Positions 1-7,800 of a DNA stretch of 64,000 bases are shown piece by piece. A model generated the notes under the pieces. That model ran no database searches and had not been told where the DNA came from. It worked only from the letters and a program-made list of their open reading frames with translations. The DNA lies in the NCBI GenBank assembly GCA_013791765.1, contig VMTC01000078.1:1-64000 (forward strand), read 5' to 3'. This stretch comes from Rhodoferax sp. (GTDB lineage Bacteria; Pseudomonadota; Gammaproteobacteria; Burkholderiales; Burkholderiaceae_C). The translations under genes were made by a program, and so were the position numbers. The stretch's first letter is position 1, and the number at the start of each line of letters is the position of its first letter.

Positions 1-403
1 AACACACGCGAAATTGAAGCTGGGGTATGCAAGCGCTTGCCGACGCGCGCCTTTCACCCCAAAGCCCGGTCGCATAGCCCAATCACCGCGCCTAGCGTTG
101 TGAGGGTCAGAAATTTTGAGTCAACGGTCCACATCCATTCCTGTCACACCCACCAGGCAATTTTTGAATTCCCCCTGCCAGCATACCCAACCGCTGGCAG
201 AATCAGCCGGGTGATACGCTTTGCGAAGGTCAAGGAGGAGAACGCGAAGCGGGCGCCGGGACACGTAGCAAAGCGTATCGCCCGGCTGATTCACCCACCA
301 CCCACCACCGTGATAGCAGCCCCGATCCAATAGACGCATCTGAGTGCTTCGGAATTGAACCATTGACCTGAAGCCCGCACTCACTTTGAATCGCACCCGA
401 GCA
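1..403 (+). repeat. Long interspersed non-coding repeat, copy 1 (structured)
   Basis: This stretch is closely matched, in the same orientation, at 10803-11206. Conserved blocks (about 1-95 and 166-345) flank a more divergent middle (about 96-165), and the copy may begin before the window. Inside is a 24-bp hairpin with arms 201-224 and 268-291, directly preceded by a perfect 8-bp hairpin (175-182 with 193-200). The large loop (225-267) is nearly the same in both copies, and a C-rich block follows at 291-311. No open frame is conserved between copies, so I read it as a non-coding element, possibly a structured RNA. It ends just before hemH. Confidence 0.8.
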
Positions 404-450
404 GGACCCCGGCGCAAGGGGCGAAGGAAGAACTGCGCGAAAATGTGCTG

Positions 451-1560
451 ATGTCTTTCATCAAACTCTCCCCCTTCGCACCCGAGCCCCCATTCGAACA
501 CGGCCAGGCGCCCCGCACCGCCGTGTTGTACTGCAACCTCGGCACTCCCGACAATCCCACCACAGCCGATGTCCGGCGTTTTTTAAGCGAGTTTTTGAGT
601 GACCCGCGCGTGGTCGAAATCCCGCGCCTCTTGTGGCTGATCATCCTGCACGGCATCATCCTGCGCTTTCGTCCTGCAAAATCCGCCGCCAAGTACGCCA
701 GTATCTGGCTGCCAGAGGGCTCGCCCCTCAAGGTCTGGACCGAAAAGCAGGCCAAGCTGCTTGCGGGCTGGCTGGGCCAGCGCGGCCACCAGGTGCAAGT
801 GCGTTACGCCATGCGCTACGGCAGCACCTCGATTGCTTCGCAACTCGATGCGCTCAAGGCCGCTGGCGCGACCCGCGTGCTGATCGTGCCGGCCTACCCG
901 CAATACTCCGCCACCACCACCGCCAGCCTGTTTGACTCGGTCTATGCCTGGGCTGGCCAAGTGCGCAACCTGCCCGAATTCAGGTTTATCAACCATTACC
1001 ACGACGACCCGCGCTACATTGCCGCGCTGGCCATGAGCATCCAGCGCTACTGGAAGAGCCATGGCCGCCCGGACCAGTTGGTGATGAGTTTCCATGGTGT
1101 GCCCGAGCGCACGCTGCACCTGGGAGACCCTTACCACTGCGAATGCCGCAAGACCGCACGCCTGTTGGCCAAACAACTGGGCCTCTCGCCCGAGCAGTTC
1201 AAGGTCACGTTTCAATCGCGCCTGGGGCGGGCCAAATGGCTCGAGCCCTACACCGAACCGAGCCTGATCGCCATGGGCCAAGCCGGCGTCAAACGCGTTG
1301 ACGTGGTGTGCCCGGCCTTCACCAGCGACTGCCTGGAAACGCTGGAAGAAATCAACATGGAGGGCCGTGCCGCCTTCTTGCAGGCGGGTGGCAAGGAGTT
1401 TCACTTCATCCCCTGCCTGAACGACGACCCCGAGTGGATCACCGCGCTGTGTGACATCACCCAGCAGCACCTCGCTGGCTGGCCGACGCAGGCCGCGCCC
1501 GACCCAGCCCGGTTGGCAGCCTCACGGGCTGCAGCGCTGGCGCTGGGCGCCAAGCAGTGA
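451..1560 (+). CDS. hemH: Ferrochelatase
   Basis: Inserts ferrous iron into protoporphyrin IX to make protoheme, the last step of heme synthesis. The 369-residue protein has the family opening (YCNLGTPD near residue 29), the metal-binding histidine in SFHGVPER near the middle, and the catalytic glutamate region TLEEINMEG towards the C-terminus. Its length is usual for proteobacterial HemH. ATG 451 is chosen; a GTG at 445 in the same frame would add two residues, and no strong ribosome site separates the two. The gene stands alone, directly downstream of the long non-coding repeat. Confidence 0.95.
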   Translation: MSFIKLSPFAPEPPFEHGQAPRTAVLYCNLGTPDNPTTADVRRFLSEFLSDPRVVEIPRLLWLIILHGIILRFRPAKSAAKYASIWLPEGSPLKVWTEKQAKLLAGWLGQRGHQVQVRYAMRYGSTSIASQLDALKAAGATRVLIVPAYPQYSATTTASLFDSVYAWAGQVRNLPEFRFINHYHDDPRYIAALAMSIQRYWKSHGRPDQLVMSFHGVPERTLHLGDPYHCECRKTARLLAKQLGLSPEQFKVTFQSRLGRAKWLEPYTEPSLIAMGQAGVKRVDVVCPAFTSDCLETLEEINMEGRAAFLQAGGKEFHFIPCLNDDPEWITALCDITQQHLAGWPTQAAPDPARLAASRAAALALGAKQ

Positions 1561-1993
1561 GGCAATGCCCCGTTAGCGCAGTCAAGCTGCAATGTAAATA
1601 GTTGCGCTAGAAACAGAGCTTAGCCCCCGCCGCCGCCCGCGCGAATCCATCCGTGCGCAATTGCCGCATACGGCTCCTGCATGGCTGCACAGGAGCTGCC
1701 GCAACACCAAAAATGAGAAGATGGCACCTGATTTGCTATTTAATAAATAGCTGCTTACGCTTACTATATATGGGCTACAGGCCAATTTATCCATTAATCT
1801 AGCGTGAAATCAGCGCCCGACGCAGGCGCCGACCGGCGGCACCACGACAGGTAGGCCTGCATCACCTCGCGGCCGTACACAATATCCCGAATTCTTGAGA
1901 GAGGAATTGATGCGCCTGCGTTACCCCAAAATGGTACTTTTTGAACCACGCCAAACCGGCAGCATGGGTCATGTCACTTTTTTGGAAATGTGA
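1561..1993. other. Intergenic region with a repeat and possible gene debris
   Basis: No intact gene is visible. A hairpin with arms GCTCCTG/CAGGAGC lies near 1671-1697 without a T-run, and a copy of the roughly 50-bp repeat lies at 1731-1791. On the minus strand between about 1980 and 1795 two overlapping frames read like gene-end sequence (for example RDIVYGREVMQAYLSWCRRS, ending in TAA near 1795). That may be an eroded gene end, but I do not recognise it. Confidence 0.4.
1731..1791 (+). repeat. Comamonadaceae-type ~50-bp dispersed repeat
   Basis: Contains AATAGCTGCTTACGC, a short variable centre, then GGGCTACAGGCCAATTT. The same two cores recur near 9107, 17061, 24068, 27411, 32066, 44389, 45470 and 51806. 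This copy is intergenic. Confidence 0.75.
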
Positions 1994-2398
1994 CTATTGC
2001 ATTGACGACCTGGCACCCCAATGCGCCTCAAAGTCGAAAGACAGCTGTTTGTGATGTTTGATCGCCAGCAAATGAACGTTGTCGCCAATCTGTACGTACA
2101 ACAGAAGGTAGCTGTCCATGATGTACTCGCGCAACGCATCTTGGTCAGCCAACACTGAAGCAAGCTTTAAGCGCAACGATGCAAGCGCATTCATTCCTTC
2201 AACGGAGCCAGACACCCTACTCAAGAACCGGCGCCCCATACCTGGAAACCGCTCCAAATTCGGTATGACGGTTTTCAGCAACTCATCGAGCAAGGCGTCA
2301 AATGCTTGGGGAGCCTCTGCCCGGATCAAAAACTGTTCAAGGTCAGCAAGATTTCGCTCAAAGTTGGCGCTTAGTTTGACGGCGCACTCATTTGCCAT
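1994..2398 (-). CDS. RelE/ParE-family toxin of a type II toxin-antitoxin pair
   Basis: A 134-residue protein with the look of the ParE/RelE fold: an N-terminal helical part (ANFERNLADLEQFL), a middle with LERFPGMGRRF, and a C-terminal strand region (YLLLYVQIGDNVHLLAIKHHKQL). The last ends in the basic/aromatic pattern usual for the family. RelE members cleave mRNA on the ribosome and ParE members poison gyrase; the sequence alone does not tell which applies. It starts 11 bases after the stop of the Phd-like antitoxin gene on the same strand, the normal antitoxin-then-toxin order. It is somewhat longer than the usual 90-100 residues. Confidence 0.75.
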   Translation of the reverse strand: MANECAVKLSANFERNLADLEQFLIRAEAPQAFDALLDELLKTVIPNLERFPGMGRRFLSRVSGSVEGMNALASLRLKLASVLADQDALREYIMDSYLLLYVQIGDNVHLLAIKHHKQLSFDFEAHWGARSSMQ

Positions 2399-2409
2399 GG
2401 GTGACGATC

Positions 2410-2715
2410 TCAGGCGGCGTTGCTCGAAGCAGAACGGCGGCGCTTGATCGACTCAATGGCACTGCGTGCATCCATTACCCGACCAGCAGCAACGTCGTCC
2501 AACCCCTTCGAAGCCTCGTCTATCAGCAGCAAATGAATACGTTCGCGCTCCAACAGGTGGTAGTAGTCCAAGCGTTTGGCATCAATGAGCGCGATGAAAG
2601 CCTCACCGTTTTTGGTAATGATCTTTTCAGCACCGGCTTTGACATCCTCTGCCAGTTCAGAAAAGTTGGCACGGGCAGTGCTTAACGAAATCACGTCACT
2701 TGCGGAAATTGCCAT
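2410..2715 (-). CDS. Phd/YefM-family antitoxin
   Basis: A 101-residue protein beginning MAISASDVISLSTARANFSE, which matches the N-terminal Phd/YefM DNA-binding fold (a strand, then a helix starting near ARANFSEL, then KIITKNGEAFIALID). The C-terminal half is helical and charged and would neutralise the toxin. ATG 2715 is preferred over an in-frame codon 21 bases upstream because GGAGG lies five bases before it. Phd-type antitoxins usually repress their own operon. It forms a two-gene unit with the downstream RelE/ParE-type gene. Confidence 0.78.
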   Translation of the reverse strand: MAISASDVISLSTARANFSELAEDVKAGAEKIITKNGEAFIALIDAKRLDYYHLLERERIHLLLIDEASKGLDDVAAGRVMDARSAIESIKRRRSASSNAA

Positions 2716-2886
2716 GGAGGCCTCCAAAGAAAGCACAAACTGTGCAATATTGTGTACATCTTAATGTCAAAGATGACGCAACCAAATCGTTCTGCTATTG
2801 GCTGGGGTGAAAGGCAGGGCCAGGTGGTGTGGCGCACCCGGCCACTGAGCCCACTTGACCCCACCACTTACAAAGAGAGGCCAGCC

Positions 2887-2949
2887 ATGGGCAACCGGCT
2901 GACACGAATCGCCACCCGCACGGGCGACAACGGCACCACCGGCCTGAAA
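2887..2949 (+). pseudogene. N-terminal stub of a cobalamin adenosyltransferase gene
   Basis: The frame reads MGNRLTRIATRTGDNGTTGL, which closely matches the start of PduO-type ATP:cob(I)alamin adenosyltransferases, including the ATP-binding TRTGDNGTTGL segment. After about 21 codons the match stops and the frame runs into unrelated sequence ending near 2991. The rest of the gene (about 170 residues) is absent, so this is a remnant caught between two toxin-antitoxin loci. Confidence 0.75.
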
Positions 2950-2973
2950 CAGACTGGCGCCAAGTCTTGCATT

Positions 2974-3017
2974 AGCGCACTATTGCGCTGATCGCGTTGT
3001 TATAATTTTGTAATAAC
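2974..3017 (+). promoter_or_regulatory. Probable promoter and operator palindromes of mazEF
   Basis: Two dyads lie just upstream of the antitoxin gene: AGCGCA-CTAT-TGCGCT (2974-2989) and a near-palindrome over 2999-3017 that contains TATAAT (3001-3006), a good -10 box. No clear -35 box is seen at the right distance. Palindromes over the -10 suit autorepression by the MazE-type antitoxin. This is inferred from position. Confidence 0.5.
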
Positions 3018-3034
3018 TTTATGAGTAAGCGACC

Positions 3035-3295
3035 ATGTTAACCACCATTCGTCAAATCGGAAATTCCCGGGGGCTGCTGATTCCGGCGGCTTTTCTTGCA
3101 TCCTGTCAAATCGAAGACCAGGTTGATCTTGAATTACAGGATGGCCAGATTCTGATCAAACCCGTCAAACGCAAGTTGCGCAACGGTTGGTTTTCAGAAC
3201 TTAGCCAACCACTCGACATTGACACGGCCAAAGAAAACGATGAGGCCCAGGCTTGGAATGCGCTGCCGAGCGACGACACTGAATGGCAATGGTGA
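3035..3295 (+). CDS. MazE/AbrB-type antitoxin
   Basis: An 86-residue protein with an N-terminal swapped-hairpin AbrB DNA-binding domain (TTIRQIGNSRGLLIPAAFL, then VDLELQDGQILIKP). The C-terminal tail is acidic and tryptophan-rich (AQAWNALPSDDTEWQW), as in MazE tails that plug the toxin. Its last codons overlap the toxin start by 13 bases. It probably represses its own operon through the palindromes upstream. Confidence 0.85.
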   Translation: MLTTIRQIGNSRGLLIPAAFLASCQIEDQVDLELQDGQILIKPVKRKLRNGWFSELSQPLDIDTAKENDEAQAWNALPSDDTEWQW

Positions 3296-3609
3296 GGCGC
3301 AGCATTACCCGTGGCGATGTCTATTGGGTCAACCTTGACCCAACCATCGGCACCGAAATTCAAAAGATCCGCCCGGCGCTGGTTATCTCGCCCGATGATA
3401 TGAATGCGGCACTGCCACGCGTCATCATTGCACCGATCACCAGTGCGGGCCGCCCGATGGGGTGCCGCCCGGAAGTTGTCTTTCAAAAAAAGGCCGCCCG
3501 CATTCTGCTCGACCAATTGCGCTGCGTTGACGTGCTGCGACTGGGGAAAAAAATGGGCCGGATCGATGAAAAAGTCTGGCACGACGTACTGCTCGAGATG
3601 CTGGCCTGA
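3283..3609 (+). CDS. MazF/PemK-family mRNA interferase toxin
   Basis: A 108-residue protein with the family hallmarks: RGDVYWVNLDPTIGTEIQKIRPALVISPDD at the start (residues 10-39), VIIAPITS in the middle (residues 48-55), and a late LDQLRCVDVLRLGKKMGRID segment. The family cleaves single-stranded RNA at short sequence motifs and stalls growth when the antitoxin is lost. The gene overlaps the MazE-type antitoxin gene, the normal arrangement. It runs convergently towards the AAA/DUF4143 gene, with 25 bases between the stop codons. Confidence 0.9.
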   Translation: MAMVRRSITRGDVYWVNLDPTIGTEIQKIRPALVISPDDMNAALPRVIIAPITSAGRPMGCRPEVVFQKKAARILLDQLRCVDVLRLGKKMGRIDEKVWHDVLLEMLA

Positions 3610-3634
3610 TGGCGGCTTGGTTTTGCTGTCGGCT

Positions 3635-4792
3635 TCAGGCCGAGAGCGCCATCAACCAATTTGCCGCGCCACGCATTTGGATGGCGCCCAGGTCTTGCTC
3701 ATGGCGAATATCGCGCAGCAGTTGCACCGCTTGCGCCTGGGGCAGCTCGGCTGCAAAACGCTTCAGCGCCGGGTGTGGTTTGGTATCGGCAAGTTTGCAC
3801 TCGATCAGGTCCGTCAGCTGCGGCTCACCTTGGGCAAGGTCGCTTAACGCAAAATCGACTTCTGCACCGTCTTTGGTGCGCAGGTAATGCAGTTCAACGC
3901 TTTTGCCCATGGCATCTTGCTGCCAATGGGCATGTTTGAGCAAATGGCAGGCCACTAGGTTCTCAAACCGGACACCCGCGTCACCTTGCACCAGACCGGT
4001 ATCAAAAAAATAGACTTTGGGCTGCAGCAACGTGGCGCGGGTGATGTTGCGGCTCCAGGGACGCACCGTAAAGACGATGAACAAGGCCTGCAAAATCTCC
4101 AGGTAACTCGTCAGGGTTTTTGACGACACGCCCATGTCGCGCGCAATGGACGCCAAAGACAGCGGCGAGCCTACCCGTTTTTGTAGCGTCTGAGCAAACA
4201 GTCGCATGGCGTTGATGTCTTTCAAGCGCGAGAACTCCAGCACGTCTTCACGAATCAGGTCGGTAAAGTAGTCGCGCCGCCAGCGGTCGGCATCGATGGC
4301 CGAATCTGCCAGACAGGGCTCAGGAAAGCCACCGCGCGCTAGCAAATGCGTGAGCGCATCGTCAGGGCTGGTGTGGGTTTGCTGGCACCATTCACGCAGC
4401 GAAATCGGGTGCAAGCGCAACGCAAAATAGCGCCCGGCCAAGGATTCGCCAGCTTGCCTGAACGTGTCCATACGGGCGCTACCCGTGACCAGAATTTGCT
4501 GCGGCACCCCTCCCACGAGCGCCCGGCCATCAAACACCCCCTTGAGCCAGGACTTCCAATGGGGCATTTTGTGGATTTCGTCCAGCACCAGCAGCGGTGC
4601 GCGCTGCGACCACGACTGCGACAGGATCGTGGCGCGGTCTGGCGCTGAGTCGTAGTTCAAATAGACGGCGCTGGGCCACTCAGCTTGCAACATGCGGCTG
4701 ACGGTGGTTTTGCCAACCTGGCGTGGCCCGGTGAGCAGCACCATTTTTTTACCCATATCGGCCCGCAACTGGTCATCAACATAGCGTTTCAT
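3635..4792 (-). CDS. AAA ATPase with DUF4143 C-terminal domain
   Basis: A 385-residue protein of the AAA_14/DUF4143 family. It has a Walker A motif (GPRQVGKTT, near residues 22-30), a Walker B (LLVLDEIHK, near 68-76), a sensor-like ILVTGSARMD, a winged-helix-like middle (LASIARDMGVSSKTL) and a C-terminal DUF4143 part. The last carries DGAEVDFAL...IECK, which resembles a nuclease-fold core. The family is common, scattered and of unknown cellular role. A 32-bp perfect palindrome lies 18 bases upstream of the ATG, a likely operator or mRNA hairpin. It follows the SNF2 gene on the same strand. Confidence 0.85.
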   Translation of the reverse strand: MKRYVDDQLRADMGKKMVLLTGPRQVGKTTVSRMLQAEWPSAVYLNYDSAPDRATILSQSWSQRAPLLVLDEIHKMPHWKSWLKGVFDGRALVGGVPQQILVTGSARMDTFRQAGESLAGRYFALRLHPISLREWCQQTHTSPDDALTHLLARGGFPEPCLADSAIDADRWRRDYFTDLIREDVLEFSRLKDINAMRLFAQTLQKRVGSPLSLASIARDMGVSSKTLTSYLEILQALFIVFTVRPWSRNITRATLLQPKVYFFDTGLVQGDAGVRFENLVACHLLKHAHWQQDAMGKSVELHYLRTKDGAEVDFALSDLAQGEPQLTDLIECKLADTKPHPALKRFAAELPQAQAVQLLRDIRHEQDLGAIQMRGAANWLMALSA

Positions 4793-4810
4793 GCGACTAT
4801 TTTAGGTTGT

Positions 4811-4842
4811 TTTCCCAAAAAGTCGCGACTTTTTGGGAAAAA
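4811..4842. promoter_or_regulatory. 32-bp perfect palindrome upstream of the AAA/DUF4143 gene
   Basis: Two 16-base arms meet without a spacer at the centre GTCGCGAC, and the outer parts are TTTTCCCAAAAA and its complement. It lies between the stop of the SNF2 gene (4874) and the start of the AAA/DUF4143 gene (4792). On the minus strand the 3' side is followed by AAC rather than a T-run, so a simple terminator is unlikely. An operator for a dimeric regulator or a cruciform fits better. Confidence 0.7.
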
Positions 4843-4873
4843 ATTCCACCGGTTTGGGCTTGAGACCCATGGC

Positions 4874-7800
4874 TCAGTCTGCCTGCGCAGCCCACTCATC
4901 CTGCAGCAACTCCAGCATGTCGTCAGCCGACATTTTGGCGGCCATGTCGGCACCTTCTAGCAGGCTGTCAGCCAGGGCGCGTTTGGTTTTGTGCAGATCG
5001 ACGATTTTCTCTTCGATGGTGCCTTTGGCCACCAGCCGGTAAATGGTGACCGGGCGGGTTTGGCCGATGCGGTGGGCACGGTCGCTGGCTTGGTCTTCCA
5101 CGGCCGGGTTCCACCACGGGTCCATGTGGATCACGTAGTCGGCGGCGGTCAGGTTCAACCCGGTGCCGCCAGCTTTGAGGCTGATCAAAAACACATCGCC
5201 CTCGCCTGCCTGAAACGCATTGACCCGCACTTGCCGTTCGGCCATCGGCGTCGAGCCATCGAGGTACTGGTAGCGCACGCCACGCTTATCCAGTTCCTGG
5301 CGGATCAGGCTCAGGTGGTCAACAAACTGGCTGAACACCAGCGCTTTGTGGTGGTTGGCCAGCAACTCATCGAGCAATTCGCCAAAGGCCGCCAATTTGC
5401 TGCTGGGCAGGCCCAGTGCGGGCGCCACCAGTTGCGGGTTGCAGCAGGCGCGGCGCAGCTTCATGATTTCGGCCAGAATTTGAATGTACTGCTGGCCACC
5501 TTCGGCCACCGTGCTGGCCAGCCGCTCCAGGGCTTCGCGGCGCAGCGCTTCGTACAAGGCGGCTTCTTCGGCCGAGAGTTCAACCTGGCGCAAAATTTCG
5601 GTGCGCGAGGGCAGCTCTGACAACACCTGCGACTTGGTTCTGCGCAGCATGAAGGGCGCAATCAGCTTGCGCAGCCGGTTGCGAGCGCCAGCGTCTTGCA
5701 GGCGCTCAATCGGGCCAGCGTAACGCTCGTTGAAATGCTCCAGCGATCCCAGCAACCCAGGGTTGATGAAGCGAAACAGATTCCATAACTCGCCCAAATG
5801 GTTTTCTACCGGCGTGCCCGAGAGAATCATGCGGAAATCTCCCTGCAGCGCCATGGCGGCTTGCGAGCGTTTGGTGAGCTGATTTTTGATGGCCTGCGCT
5901 TCATCGAGCACGATGCTGTGCCACTGCACCGCGGCAAAGCGCTCGGCCTCTTGCTGCAGCAAGCCATAGGTGGTGATCACCAGATCAAAGGGCTGCAGGT
6001 CCGACAAGGTCTTTTGCCGGTTGCCAGTGCCAAACACCGTCACCTTCAAGGTCGGTGCAAAGCGGGCAATTTCACTTTGCCAGTTCAGGCAGACCGAGGT
6101 CGGGGCCACCACCAGCGTTGGCCCTTGCGGCGCGCGCGCCAGCAGCAGTGCCAGCGCCTGAATGGTTTTGCCCAGGCCCATGTCGTCCGCCAGGCAAGCG
6201 CCCACGCCCCAGTGCGCCAGGCGACTGAGCCACAGGAAGCCACTGAGCTGGTAGTCACGCAGCTCGGCCGCCAAGGTGCTGGGCAGCGCGGGCTGCAAGT
6301 TGTCAAGTTCGCTCAAGCGGACCAGGTGCTCTTTCCAGAATTTGTCGGCTTTCAGTTTGCCGGCCTCATCCGCCAGCTCTTGCAAAGCACCTGCGGCCAG
6401 GCGGTGCACGCGCAAGCCTTTGTCACCCCGGGCGGCATAAGCCTGCAGTTCGTTCAGGCGCTGGCGAAACGCGTCGGTCAAGGCCAAAAATTGGTTGCCG
6501 CCGAGGTGGATGAACCGTCCACGCGCTGCAGCGGTGAGCTCGAGCAGTTTGCTCAGATCAATCACCTGTTGCTCATCGACCGTCAGCGCGCCAGTCACGG
6601 CAAACCAATCGACATCGCGCTTGATGGACATCGAAAACTGCGCGCTACCGAGTTCACGGCTGAGTTTGAATTTTTCGCCCTCAGGCCAGGCCAGCAGCAC
6701 CCGGTCGGCGTGTGCTTGCAGTTGCAGCAGCAGTTCCAGGCAGTCTTGCGGGTCGTCTACTACGCGTTCACTGTGCTGTTCTTGGGCATCCCGCAAGACC
6801 GGGCAGGCGGCAACCAGCGCACTGGCAGCGGCCACTTCGCTGGCCAGATCGCGCCGGGCCTGCGTCGGCATGCCGGCCACCTCGGCAATCACGCTGTCAG
6901 AGCCGGCACCGGGCGCGTAGTAGGGGCCCTCAGAAGCAAAGGGGCGCACCAGCAGCGTCACCCGCAATCCCTCGCCATGCGGCATCAGGTGCACGTGCAG
7001 CCGGCTGTCGGCCTGCATCGTGGGCATGTTGGCGGGCAACACGTCCAGGTCAGACTGGACGGTGATCAGCGACGAGATCGAGCGAATGGCATCGAGCACC
7101 TGCTCTTTGGCCCGCACCGGCACCCGCAATGAGTCACCCAGAATGCCAGCGATTTGGCGTAGCGCATCCGTGACTTCGATCACACGCAAGCGGGTTGGGG
7201 TTTCTTTGATGACGACCACCGACTGATTGCCTAGCGGTGGCTGCAGGCACAGTGTGAGGGTGTCGGCATCGGCTTTTTTAATCTCCAGCTCCATCTCGCC
7301 GCGCAAAATCTCGACCCGCACCCCAGTCGGCTCGGCCCAAAACACCAGCCGGTGGCCAATCAGATGGGGCAACGCACGGTTGCCGTCGATCAGATAGAAA
7401 GATGAACCGTAATAGCCTTGGTTCTCATGCCTGATCAAGGCGCACACCGCACGGTCTTGCGCAGTCAGAAAATCCATGGTGGCGGCATCTTCGTGTAGCC
7501 GACTGAGCGCCACGGCACGTCCACCGGTCCAACCGGCTTTGCCCTTGCGTTTTTGCTCGCGCGGGGCCAGGGAGACACTGTCTTTGTGCGGCATCAATTC
7601 CCAGATCAGCCGCGTCTGGGCCGCACCCGACTCAGCCCCATTCGCGGTGTCGGCAGTGGGGCCGAGCTTGGCCAGCGCCGCCAGTTGGCGTTGCCACGGC
7701 TCCTGGCGCTCGAACCAGTCGAGCACAGAAAGCAGACCCAGCTTCTTGCGAAGTTGGGCTGCGCGCTCCAGAAAGGCCGACAGCTCTTGCTGCATTTTTT

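Noticed and set aside
583..1470. Long antisense open frame over hemH, and similar long antisense frames over potD, potA, glmS and others
   Set aside because: GC-rich coding DNA often leaves the opposite strand open. No family match is seen, and each overlaps a well-supported gene entirely.
2752..2886. Cobalamin riboswitch before the adenosyltransferase stub
   Set aside because: The conserved B12-box pattern is not seen, and the gene itself is a remnant.
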